Positions 54,521-64,000 of a DNA stretch of 64,000 nucleotides are shown here, piece by piece. A model generated the notes under the pieces. The model did not search any database and was not told the DNA's origin. It worked only from the letters and a program-made list of their open reading frames with translations. A program made the position numbers and the translations under genes. The stretch comes from Garcia nutans (Eukaryota > Streptophyta > Magnoliopsida > Malpighiales > Euphorbiaceae), in contig CANTUV010000053.1 of the NCBI GenBank assembly GCA_947685225.1, positions 9,533,501-9,597,500 of the forward strand, written 5' to 3'. How positions within the stretch are numbered: the first letter of the stretch is position 1; each line of letters starts with the position of its first letter.

Positions 54521-54824
54521 ATCATTTTTTTTTCGAAAATATTTTTTTTATCAACCACGATCATTTGCTGTTTGGGGCCGGTGGACTAATAAATCATTTG
54601 TTGACCTTTTAGAGCAACGCGAGGAATATCGCCGATATGGCATCCCTTAGCTCGTTTGCCCGAATCAGTATCTTTCTGCAGCAGATTTGAGAGCGGTGGT
54701 GTTTGGGCGAGCTTAGGATGGCATCGTAGGAAGACGGACGAATGAGAAAGAGAATAGGCAAGCGCCATTCTCAGCGAAGCAGTGAGAGGGAGAGAATAAA
54801 TTAAATTTTCTGGCAGCGCATGAC

Positions 54825-54944
54825 GGGTGCGATCATACCAGCACTAACGCACCGGATCCCATCAGAACTCCGAAGTTAAACATGCTTGGGCGAGAGTAGT
54901 ACTGAGATGGGTGACCTCTTGGGAAGTCCTCGTGTTGCACCCCT
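54825..54944 (+). rRNA. rrn5: 5S rRNA gene, copy 84
   Basis: One change, G58A. Confidence 0.94.
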
Positions 54945-55250
54945 ATCATTTTTCTTTTTTCGAAAATATTTTTTTATCAACCACTATCCTTCGCAGTTTG
55001 GAGCCGGCGGACTAATAAATCATTTGTTGGCCTTTTAGCACAACGCGAGTAATATCGCCGATATGGCGTCACTTGGCTCGTTTGCCCGAATCAGTCTTTC
55101 TCTGCAGCAGATTTGAGAGCGTTGGTGCGTGGGCGAGCTTAGGATGGCATCGTAGGAAGAGGGACGAATGAGAAAGAGAATAGGCAAGGGCCATTCTCAG
55201 CGAAGCAGTGAGAGGGAGAGAATAAATTAAATTTTCTGGCAGTGCATTAC

Positions 55251-55370
55251 GGGTGCGATCATACCATTACTAACGCACCGGATCCCATCAGAACTCCGAA
55301 GTTAAACGTGCTTTTGCGAGAGTAGTACTGAGATGGGTGACCTTTTGGGAAGTTCTTGTGTTGCACCCCT
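55251..55370 (+). rRNA. rrn5: 5S rRNA gene, copy 85
   Basis: Changes G17T, C18T, G64T, G65T, C94T, C104T, C107T. Related to the copy at 57381. Confidence 0.87.
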
Positions 55371-55678
55371 ATCATTTTTCTTTTTTCAAAAATATCTTTT
55401 TTTATCAACCACGATCATTTGCATTGTGAGGCCGGCGGACTAATAAATCATTTGTTGACCTTTTAGAGCAACGCGAGGAATATCGCCGATATGGCGTCAC
55501 TATGCTCGTTTGCCCGAATCAGTATCTTTCTGCAGCAGATTTGAGAGCGGTGGTGCTTGGGCAAGCTTAGGATGGCATCGTAGGAAGACGAACGATTTAG
55601 AAAGAGAATAGGCAAGCGCCATTCTCAGCAAAGCAGTGAGAGGGAGAGAAAAAATTAAATTTTCTAGCAGCGCATGGC

Positions 55679-55798
55679 GGGTGCGATCATACCAGCACTA
55701 ACGCACCGTATCCCATCAGAACTCCGAAGTCAAACGGGCTTGGGCGGGAGTAGTACTGAGATGGGTGTCCTCTTGGGAAGTCCTTGTGTTGCACACCT
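55679..55798 (+). rRNA. rrn5: 5S rRNA gene, copy 86
   Basis: Changes G31T, T53C, T59G, A69G, A90T, C107T, C117A. Confidence 0.87.
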
Positions 55799-56105
55799 AT
55801 CATTTTTCTTTTTTCGAAAATATTTTTTTTATCAACCACGATCATTTGCAGTTTGGGGCCGGCGGACTAATAAATTATTTGTTGACCTTTTAGAGCAACG
55901 CGAGTAATATCGCCGATATGGCGTCACTTAGCTCGTTTGCCTGAATCAGTATCTTTCTACAGCATAATTGAGAGCGGTGGTGCTTGGGCGAGCTTAGGAT
56001 GGCATCGTAGGAAGGCGGATGAATTAGAAATAGAATAGGCAAGCGCCATTCTCAGCGAAGCAGTGAGAGGGAGAGAATAAATTAAATTTTCTGGCAGCGC
56101 ATGAC

Positions 56106-56225
56106 GGGTGTGATCATACCAGCACTAACGCACCGGATCCCATCAGAACTCCGAAGTTAAACATTCTTGGGCGAGAGTAGTACTGAGATGGGTGACCTCT
56201 TGGGAAGTCCTCGTGTTGCCTCCCT
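56106..56225 (+). rRNA. rrn5: 5S rRNA gene, copy 87
   Basis: Changes C6T, G58A, G60T, A115C, C116T. Helices I and II are both damaged. Confidence 0.87.
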
Positions 56226-56529
56226 ATCATTTTTTTTTCAAAAATATTTTTTTTATCAACCACGATCATTTTCAGTTTGGGGCCGGCGGACTAATAAATC
56301 ATTTGTTAGCCTTTTAGAGCAACGCGAGTAATGTCGCCGATATGGCGTCGCTTTGCTCCTTTGCCCGAATCAATATCTTTCTGCAGTAGATTTGAGAGCG
56401 TTGGTGCGTGGGCGAGCTTAGGATGGCATCGTAGGAAGAGGGACGAATGAGAAAGAGAATAGGTAAGGGCCATTCTCAGCGAAGCAGTGAGAGCGAGAGA
56501 ATAAATTAAATTTTCTGGCAGTGCATTAC

Positions 56530-56649
56530 GGATGCGATCATACCAGTAGTAACGCACCGTATCCCATCAGAACTCCGAAGCTAAACATGCTTTGGCGAGA
56601 GTAGTACTGAGATGGGTGACCTTTTAGGAAGTCCTTGTGTTGCACCCCT
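56530..56649 (+). rRNA. rrn5: 5S rRNA gene, copy 88 (very diverged)
   Basis: Changes G3A, C18T, C20G, G31T, T52C, G58A, G64T, C94T, G97A, C107T. Confidence 0.84.
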
Positions 56650-56956
56650 ATCATTTTTCTTTTTTCAAAAATATTTTTTTTATTAACCACGATCATTTGC
56701 AGTTTGGGGCCGGCGGACTAATAAATCATTTGTTGGCCTTTTAGAGCAACGCGAGTAATATAGCTGATATGGCGTCGCTTGGCTCGTTTGCCCGAATCAG
56801 TCTCTCTCTGCAGCAGATTTGAGAGTGTTGGTGCGTGGGCGAGCTTAGGATGGCATCGTAGGAAGAGGGACGAATAAGAAAGAGAATAGGAAAGGGCCAT
56901 TCTCAGCGAAGCCGTGAGAGGGAGAGAATAAATTAAATTTTCTGGCAGCGCATAAC

Positions 56957-57076
56957 GGGTGCGATCATACCAGCACTAACGCACCGGATCCCATCAGAAC
57001 TCCAAAGTTAAACATTCTTGGGCGAGAGTAGTACTGAGATGGGTGACCTCTTGGGAAGACCTCGTGCTGCACCCCT
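56957..57076 (+). rRNA. rrn5: 5S rRNA gene, copy 89
   Basis: Changes G48A, G58A, G60T, T103A, T111C. Confidence 0.88.
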
Positions 57077-57380
57077 ATCATTTTTTTTTCAAAAATATTT
57101 TTTTTATCAACCACGATCATTTGCAGTTTGATGCCGGCGGACTAATAAATCATTTGTTAGCCTTTTAGAGCAACGCGAGGAATGTCGCCGATATGGCGTC
57201 GCTTCGCTCCTTTGCCCGAATCAGTATCTTTCTGCAGTAGATTTGAGAGCGTTGGTGCGTGGGCGAGCTTAGGATGGCATCGTAGGAAGAGGGACGAATG
57301 AGAAAGAGAATAGGCAAGGGCCATTCTCAGCGAAGCAGTGAGAGGGAGAGAATAAATTAAATTTTCTGGCATTGCATTAC

Positions 57381-57500
57381 GGGTGCGATCATACCAGTAC
57401 TAACGCACCGGATCCCATCAGAACTCCGAAGTTAAACGTGCTTTTGCGAGAGTAGTACTGAGATGGGTGACCTTTTGGGAAGTCCTTGTGTTGCACCCCT
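57381..57500 (+). rRNA. rrn5: 5S rRNA gene, copy 90
   Basis: Changes C18T, G64T, G65T, C94T, C107T. Confidence 0.89.
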
Positions 57501-57806
57501 ATCATTTTTCTTTTTTCAAAAATATCTTTTTTTATCAACCACGATCATTTGCATTGTGAGGCCGGCGGACTAATAAATCATTTGTTGGGCTTTTAGAGCA
57601 ACGCGAGTAATATCGCCGATATGGCGTCGCTTAGCTTGTTTGCCTGAATCAGTGTCTTTCTGCAGGAGATTTGAGAGCGGTGGTGCTTGGGCGAGCTTAG
57701 GATGGCATCGTAGGAAGACGGACGAATGAGAAAGAGAATAGGCAAGCGCCATCCTCAGCGAAGCAGTGAGAGGGAGAGAATAAATTAAATTTTCTGGCAA
57801 CATGAC

Positions 57807-57926
57807 GAGTGCGATCATACCAGCACTAACGCACCGGATCCCATCAGAACTCTGAAGTTAAAACTGCTTGGGCGAGAGTAGTACTGAGATGGGTGACCTC
57901 TTGGGAAGTCCTCGTGTTGCACCCCT
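57807..57926 (+). rRNA. rrn5: 5S rRNA gene, copy 91
   Basis: Changes G2A, C47T, C57A, G58C. Two bases are missing just upstream (GGCAACATGAC), which shortens the distance from the AT-rich box to the start. Confidence 0.88.
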
Positions 57927-58233
57927 ATCATTTTTCTTTTTTCGAAAATATTTTTTTTATCAACCACGATCCTTCGAAATTTGGGGCCGGCGGACTAATA
58001 AATCATTTGTTGGCCTTTTAGAGTAACGCGAGTAATATCGCCGATATGGCGTCGCATGGCTCGTTTGCCCGAATCAGTCTCTCTCTGAAGTAGATTTGAG
58101 AGCGTTGGTGCGTGGGCTAGCTTAGGATGGCATCGTTGGAAGAGGGACGAATGAGAAATAGAATAGGCAAGGGCCATTCTCAACGAAGCAGTGAGAGGGA
58201 GAGAATAAATTAAATTTTCTGGCAGCGCATGAC

Positions 58234-58353
58234 GGGTGCGATCATAGCAGCACTAACACACCGGATCCCATCAGAACTCCGAAGTTAAACATGCTTGGGC
58301 GAGAGTAGTACTGAGATGGGTGTCGTCTTGGGAAGTCCTTGTGTTGCACACCT
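58234..58353 (+). rRNA. rrn5: 5S rRNA gene, copy 92
   Basis: Changes C14G, G25A, G58A, A90T, C92G, C107T, C117A. Confidence 0.87.
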
Positions 58354-58660
58354 ATCATTTTTCTTTTTTCAAAAATATTTTTTTTATCAACCACGATCAT
58401 TTGCAGTTTGGGGCCGGCGGACTAATAAATTATTTGTTAGCCTTTTAGAGCAACGCGAGTAATATCGCCGATATGGCGTCGCTTAGCTCGTTTGCTCGAA
58501 TCAGTATCTTTCTGCAGCAGATTTGAGAGCGGTGGTGCTTGGGCGAGCTTAGGATCTCATCGTAGGAAGACAGACGAATTAGAAAGAGAATAGGCAAGCG
58601 CCATTCTCAGCGAAGCAGTGAGAGGGAGAGAATAAATTAAATTTTCTGGCAGCGCATTAC

Positions 58661-58780
58661 GGGTGCGATCATACCAGCACAAACGCACCGGATCCCATCA
58701 GAACTCCGAAGTCAAACGTGCTTGGGCGAGAGTAGTATTGAGATGGGTGTCCTCTTGGGAAGTCCTTGTGTTGCACACCT
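58661..58780 (+). rRNA. rrn5: 5S rRNA gene, copy 93
   Basis: Changes T21A, T53C, C78T, A90T, C107T, C117A. Confidence 0.88.
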
Positions 58781-59087
58781 ATCATTTTTCTTTTTTCAAA
58801 AATATTTTTTTTATCAACCACGATCCTTCGCAGTTTGGGGCCGGCGGACTAATAAATCATTTGTTGGCCTTTTAGAGCAACGCGAGTAATATCGCCGATA
58901 TGGCGTCGCTTGGCTTGTTTGCCCGAATCAGTCTCTCTCTGCAGTAGATTTGAGAGCGTTGGTGCGTGGGCGACCTTAGGATGGCATCGTTGGAAGAGGG
59001 ACGAATGAGAAAGAGAATAGCCAAGGGCCATTCTCAACGAAGCAGTGAGAGGGAGAGAATAAATTTAATTTTCTGGCAGCGCATGAC

Positions 59088-59207
59088 GGGTGCGATCATA
59101 CCAGCACTAACACACCGGATCCCATCAGAACTCCGAAGTTAAACGTGCTTTGGCGAGAGTAGTACTAAGATGGGTGACATTTTGGGAAGTCCTTGTGTTA
59201 CACCCCT
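59088..59207 (+). rRNA. rrn5: 5S rRNA gene, copy 94
   Basis: Changes G25A, G64T, G80A, C92A, C94T, C107T, G113A. G113A breaks the C6-G113 pair. Confidence 0.87.
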
Positions 59208-59515
59208 ATCATTTTTCTTTTTTAGAAAATATCTTTTTTTATCAACCACGATCATTTGCATTGTGAGGCCGGCGGACTAATAAATCATTTGTTTGGCTTT
59301 TAGAGCAACGCGAGTAATATCGCCGATATGGCGTCGCTTAGCTCATTTGCCCGAATCAGTATCTTTCTGCAGTATATTTGAGAGCGTTGGTACGTGGGCG
59401 AGCTTAGGATGGCATCGTAGGAAGAGGGACGAATGAGAAAGAGAATAGGCAAGCGCCATTCTCAGCGAAGCAGTGAGAGGGAGAGAATAAATTAAATTTT
59501 CTGGCAGCGCATTAC

Positions 59516-59635
59516 GGGTGCGATCATACCAGCACTAACGCACCGGATCCCATCAGAACTCCAAAGTCAAACGTGCTTGGGCGAGAGTAGTACTAAGATG
59601 GGTGACCTCTTGGGAAGTCCTTGTTTTGCACACCT
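59516..59635 (+). rRNA. rrn5: 5S rRNA gene, copy 95
   Basis: Changes G48A, T53C, G80A, C107T, G110T, C117A. Founder type of the copies at 60373, 62505 and 63361. Confidence 0.88.
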
Positions 59636-59944
59636 ATCATTTTTCTTTTTTCAAAAATATTTTTTTTTTATCAACCACGATCATTTGCAGTTTGGGGCCG
59701 GCGGACTAATAAATCATTTGTTTGCCTTTTAGAGCAACGCGAGTAATATCTCCGATATGGCGTCGCTTAGATCGTTTGCCCGAATCGGTATCTTTCTGCA
59801 GCAGATTTGAGAGCGGTGGTGCTTGGGCGAGCTTAGGATGGCATCGTCGGAAGACGAACGAATGAGAAAGAGAATAGGCAAGCGCCATTCTCAGCGAAGC
59901 AGTGAGAGGGAGAGAATAAATTAAATTTTCTGGCAGCGCATGAC

Positions 59945-60064
59945 GGGTGCGATCATACCAGCACTAACGCACCGGATCCCATCAGAACTCCGAAGTTAAA
60001 CATTCTTGGGCGAGAGTAGTACTGAGATGGGTGACCTTTTGGGAAGTCCTTGTGTTACACCCCT
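59945..60064 (+). rRNA. rrn5: 5S rRNA gene, copy 96
   Basis: Changes G58A, G60T, C94T, C107T, G113A; same set at 62076 and 62933. Confidence 0.88.
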
Positions 60065-60372
60065 ATCATTTTTCTTTTTTAGAAAATATCTTTTTTTATC
60101 AACCACGATCATTTGCATTGTGAGGCCGGCGGACTAATAAATCATTTGTTGGGCTTTTAGAGCAACGCGAGTAATATCGTCGATATGGCGTCGCTTAGCT
60201 CATTTGCCCGAATCAGTATCTTTCTGCAGTATATTTGAGAGCGTTGGTACGTGGGCGAGCCTAGGATGGCATCGTAGGAAGAGGGACGAATGAGAAAGAG
60301 AATAGGCAAGCGCCATTCTCAGCGAAGCAGTGAGAGGGAGAGAATAAATTAAATTTTCTGGCAGCGCATTAC

Positions 60373-60492
60373 GGGTGCGATCATACCAGCACTAACGCAC
60401 CGGATCCCATCAGAACTCCAAAGTCAAACGTGCTTGGGCGAGAATAGTACTAAGATGGGTGACCTCTTGGGAAGTCCTTGTTTTGCACACCT
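60373..60492 (+). rRNA. rrn5: 5S rRNA gene, copy 97
   Basis: As 59516 plus G72A. Confidence 0.88.
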
Positions 60493-60798
60493 ATCATTTT
60501 TCTTTTTTCAAAAATATTTTTTTATCAACCACGATCATTTGCAGTTTGGCGCCGGCGGACTAATAAATCATTTGTTTGCCTTTTAGAGCAACGCGAGTAA
60601 TATCTCCGATATGGCGTCGCTTAGATCGTTTGCCCGAATCGGTATCTTTCTGCAGCAGATTTGAGAGCGGTGGTGCTTGGGCGAGCTTAGGATGGCATCG
60701 TCGGAAGACGGACGAATGAGAAAGAGAATAGGCAAGCGCCATTCTCAGCGAAGCAGTGAGAGGGAGAGAATAAATTAAATTTTCTGGCAGTGCATGAC

Positions 60799-60918
60799 GG
60801 GTGCGATCATACCAGCACTAACGCACCGGATCCCATCAGAACTCCGAAGTTAAACATTCTTGGGCGAGAGTAGTACTGAGATGGGTGACCTCTTGGGAAG
60901 TCCTCGTGTTGTTCCCTT
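60799..60918 (+). rRNA. rrn5: 5S rRNA gene, copy 98
   Basis: Changes G58A, G60T, C114T, A115T, C119T. The GTTCCC end breaks helix I; only 63788 shares it. Confidence 0.87.
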
Positions 60919-61220
60919 ATCATTTTTTTTCAAAAATATTTTTTTATCAACCACGATCATTTGCAGTTTGGGGCCGGCGGACTAATAAATCATTTGTTAG
61001 CCTTTTAGAGCAACGCGAGTAATATCGCCGATATGGCGTCGCTTAGCTCCTTTGCGCAAATCAATATCTTTCTGCCGTAGATTTGAGAGCGTTGGTGCGT
61101 GGGCGAGCTTAGGATGGCATCGTAGGAAGAGGGACGAATGAGAAAGAGAATAGGCAAGAGCCATTCTCAGCGAAGCAGTGAGAGGGAGAGAATAAATTAA
61201 ATTTTCTGGCAGTGCGTTAC

Positions 61221-61340
61221 GGGTGCGATCATACCAGTACTAACGCACCGGATCCCATCAGAACTCCAAAGTTAAACGTGCTATGGCGAGAGTAGTACTG
61301 AGATGGGTGACCTTTTGGGAAATCCTTGTGTTGCACCCCT
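61221..61340 (+). rRNA. rrn5: 5S rRNA gene, copy 99
   Basis: Changes C18T, G48A, T63A, G64T, C94T, G102A, C107T. Confidence 0.87.
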
Positions 61341-61648
61341 ATCATTTTTCTTATTTCAAAAATATTTTTTTTTATCAACCACGATCATTTGCAGTTTGGG
61401 GCCGGCGGACTAATAAATCATTTGTTGGCCTTTTAGAGCAACGCGAGTAATATAGCCGATATGGCGTCGCTTGGCTCGTTTGCCCTAATCAGTCTCTCTC
61501 TGCAGCAGATTTGAGAGTGTTGGTGCGTGGGCGAGCTTAGGATGGCATCGTAGGGAGAGGGACGAATAAGAAAGAGAATAGGCAAGGGCCATTCTCTGCG
61601 AAGCCGTGAGAGGGAGAGAATAAATTAAATTTTCTGGCAGCGCATTAC

Positions 61649-61768
61649 GGGTGCGATCATACCAGCATAAACGCACCGGATCCCATCAGAACTCCGAAGT
61701 CAAACGGGCTTGGGCTAGAGTAGTACTGAGATGGGTGACCTCTTGGGAAGTCCTCTTGTTGCACCCCT
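61649..61768 (+). rRNA. rrn5: 5S rRNA gene, copy 100
   Basis: Changes C20T, T21A, T53C, T59G, G68T, G108T. Confidence 0.88.
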
Positions 61769-62075
61769 ATCATTTTTCTTTTTTCGAAAATAATTTTTTT
61801 ATCAACCACGATCCTTCGCATTTTGGGGCCGGCGGACTAATAAATCATTTGTTGGCCTTTTAGAGCAACGCGAGTAATATCGCCGATATGGCGTCGCTTG
61901 GCTCGTTGGCCCGAATCAGTCTCTCTCTGCAGTAGATTTGAGAGCGTTGGTGCGTGGGCGAGCTTAGGATTGCATCATAGGAAGAGGGACGAATGAGAAA
62001 GAGAATAGGCAAGGGCCATTCTCAGAGAAGCAGTGAGAGGGAGAGAATAAATTAAATTTTCTAGCAGCGCATGAC

Positions 62076-62195
62076 GGGTGCGATCATACCAGCACTAACG
62101 CACCGGATCCCATCAGAACTCCGAAGTTAAACATTCTTGGGCGAGAGTAGTACTGAGATGGGTGACCTTTTGGGAAGTCCTTGTGTTACACCCCT
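62076..62195 (+). rRNA. rrn5: 5S rRNA gene, copy 101
   Basis: Changes G58A, G60T, C94T, C107T, G113A, identical to 59945. Confidence 0.88.
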
Positions 62196-62504
62196 ATCAT
62201 TTTTCTTTTTTAGAAAATATCTTTTTTTTATCAACCACGATCATTTGCATTGTGAGGCCGGCGGACTAATAAATCATTTGTTGGGCTTTTAGAGCAACGC
62301 GAGTAATATCGTCGATATGGCGTCGCTTAGCTCATTTGCCCGAATCAGTATCTTTCTGCAGTATATTTGAGAGCGTTGGTACGTGGGCGAGCTTAGGATG
62401 GCATCGTAGGAAGAGGGACGAATGAGAAAGAGAATAGGCAAGCGCCATTCTCAGCGAAGCAGTGAGAGGGAGAGAATAAATTAAATTTTCTGGCAGCGCA
62501 TTAC

Positions 62505-62624
62505 GGGTGCGATCATACCAGCACTAACGCACCGGATCCCATCAGAACTCCAAAGTCAAACGTGCTTGGGCGAGAATAGTACTAAGATGGGTGACCTCTT
62601 GGGAAGTCCTTGTTTTGCACACCT
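62505..62624 (+). rRNA. rrn5: 5S rRNA gene, copy 102
   Basis: Changes G48A, T53C, G72A, G80A, C107T, G110T, C117A, identical to 60373. Confidence 0.88.
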
Positions 62625-62932
62625 ATCATTTTTCTTTTTTTCAAAAATATTTTTTTTATCAACCACGATCATTTGCAGTTTGGCGCCGGCGGACTAATAA
62701 ATCATTTGTTTGCCTTTTAGAGCAACGCGAGTAATATCTCCGATATGGCGTCGCTTAGATCGTTTGCCTGAATCGGTATCTTTCTGCAGCAGATTTGGGA
62801 GCGGTGGTGCTTGGGCGAGCTTATGATGGCATCGTCGGAAGACGGACGAATGAGAAAGAGAATAGGCAAGCGCCATTCTCAGCGAAGCAGTGAGAGGGAG
62901 AGAATAAATTAAATTTTCTGGCAGCGCATGAC

Positions 62933-63052
62933 GGGTGCGATCATACCAGCACTAACGCACCGGATCCCATCAGAACTCCGAAGTTAAACATTCTTGGGCG
63001 AGAGTAGTACTGAGATGGGTGACCTTTTGGGAAGTCCTTGTGTTACACCCCT
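62933..63052 (+). rRNA. rrn5: 5S rRNA gene, copy 103
   Basis: Same changes as 59945 and 62076. Confidence 0.88.
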
Positions 63053-63360
63053 ATCATTTTTCTTTTTTAGAAAATATCTTTTTTTATCAACCACGATCAT
63101 TTTCATTGTGAGGCCGGCGGACTAATAAATCATTTGTTGGGCTTTTAGAGCAACGCGAGTAATATCGTCGATATGGCGTCGCTTAGCTCATTTGCCCGAA
63201 TCAGTATCTTTCTGCAGTATATTTGAGAGCGTTGGTACGTGGGCGAGCTTAGGATGGCATCGTAGGAAGAGGGACGAATGAGAAAGAGAATAGGCAAGCG
63301 CCATTCTCAGCGAAGCAGTGAGAGGGAGAGAATAAATTAAATTTTCTGGCAGCGCATTAC

Positions 63361-63480
63361 GGGTGCGATCATACCAGCACTAACGCACCGGATCCCATAA
63401 GAACTCCAAAGTCAAACGTGCTTGGGCGAGAATAGTACTAAGATGGGTGACCTCTTGGGAAGTCCTTGTTTTGCACACCT
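63361..63480 (+). rRNA. rrn5: 5S rRNA gene, copy 104
   Basis: As 60373 plus C39A. Confidence 0.88.
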
Positions 63481-63787
63481 ATCATTTTTCTTTTTTCAAA
63501 AATATTTTTTTTATCAACCACGATCATTTGCAGTTTGGCGCCGGCGGACTAATAAATCATTTGTTTGCCTTTTAGAGCAACGCGAGTAATATCTCCGATA
63601 TGGCATCGCTTAGATCGTTTGCCCGAATCGGTATCTTTCTGCAGCAGATTTGAGAGCGGTGGTGCTTGGGCGAGCTTATGATGGCATCGTCGGAAGACGG
63701 ACGGATGAGAAAGAGAATAGGCAAGCGCCATTCTCAGCGAAGCAGTGAGAGGGAGAGAATAAATTAAATTTTCTGGCAGCGCATGAC

Positions 63788-63907
63788 GGGTGCGATCATA
63801 CCAGCACTAACGCACCGGATCCCATCCGAACTTTGAAGTTAAACGTTCTTGGGCGAGAGTAGTACTGAGATGGGTGACCTCTTGGGAAGTCCTCGTGTTG
63901 TTCCCCT
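63788..63907 (+). rRNA. rrn5: 5S rRNA gene, copy 105
   Basis: Changes A40C, C46T, C47T, G60T, C114T, A115T. Last copy in the window; counterpart of 60799. Confidence 0.87.
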
Positions 63908-64000
63908 ATCATTTTTTTTTCAAAAATATTTTTTTTATCAACCACGATCATTTGCAGTTTGGGGCCGGCAGACTAATAAATCATTTGTTAGCCTTTTAGA

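Larger units (their letters stand above)
59945..60918 (+). repeat. Three-unit 5S block, copy 1
   Basis: The order of gene types (G113A type, G110T/C117A type, GTTCCC type) recurs at 62933-63907 with an offset of 2,988-2,989 bp, seven units. Confidence 0.85.
62933..63907 (+). repeat. Three-unit 5S block, copy 2
   Basis: Second copy of 59945-60918. The dimer 62076-62624 just before it is a third copy of the first two units. Confidence 0.85.
38463..64000 (+). repeat. 5S rDNA tandem array C (60 full copies)
   Basis: The array restarts inside a spacer at ATCAGTAACTTTCTGC and continues past the right edge; 63908-64000 is spacer. Unit size and orientation are as in array A. Sub-blocks of related units recur: a 5,115-bp-period duplication (44599-53974) and short blocks of two to three units at 59945-63907. 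Copies at 38.6-44.7 kb are the most diverged. I see nothing in the spacers except the common repeat sequence. Confidence 0.95.

Noticed and set aside
2721..64000. CRISPR-like array, because of the regular repeats
   Set aside because: The unit is 427 bp and contains a 5S gene; there are no short repeats with unique spacers and no cas genes, and the DNA is from a plant.
1..64000. Other RNA genes, telomere or centromere satellite
   Set aside because: I saw no tRNA gene, telomere repeat or other satellite; the only tRNA-like match is the primer-binding site.

Overview
This is nuclear DNA of a flowering plant, most likely a eudicot; I cannot name the species. About 44.6 kb is a head-to-tail 5S ribosomal DNA array, all on the + strand, with a unit of about 427 bp: a 120-nt 5S gene plus a spacer of about 307 bp. 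I count 103 full-length 5S copies and 2 broken ones. Three Ty3/gypsy retrotransposons of the chromovirus type (closest to the Tekay/Del lineage) interrupt the array. There is no ordinary protein-coding host gene in the window.

Layout: 1-2720, minus-strand pol fragment of element E1, running off the left edge. 2721-14931, 5S array A (28 copies and a remnant). 14932-24517, complete element E2 with two nearly identical LTRs and a 5-bp target-site duplication, but a broken gag-pol. 24518-31225, array B (15 copies and one gene cut by E3). 31223-38467, element E3, whose order is circularly permuted: protease-RT-RNase H-integrase-chromodomain, then one LTR, then primer-binding site and gag. 38463-64000, array C (60 copies), with a 5,115-bp-period duplication at 44.6-54.0 kb and short higher-order repeats at 59.9-63.9 kb.

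The 5S copies have a plant RNA polymerase III layout: an AT-rich box at -28, GC at -12, C at -1, internal control regions, and T-runs after the gene. Almost all copies share A56, G80, A81 and T95, where I recall G, A, G and C for typical angiosperm 5S. The A81/T95 pair keeps helix IV closed, so the array is either a diverged working 5S family or derives from one. Many single copies carry helix-breaking changes and look like pseudogenes.

The best candidate for something unusual is E3. All of a one-LTR element except about 63 bp is present, opened at the gag/protease boundary and joined to 5S DNA through 3- and 5-bp microhomologies, with about 180 bp of target lost. This is what end-joining of a one-LTR retrotransposon circle into a broken 5S repeat would leave. 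E2 is the second point of interest: its LTRs say it inserted recently, yet its coding region holds several lesions and lacks the chromodomain, so it was probably moved by proteins of another copy. It also sits at the junction of a 245-bp duplicated spacer.
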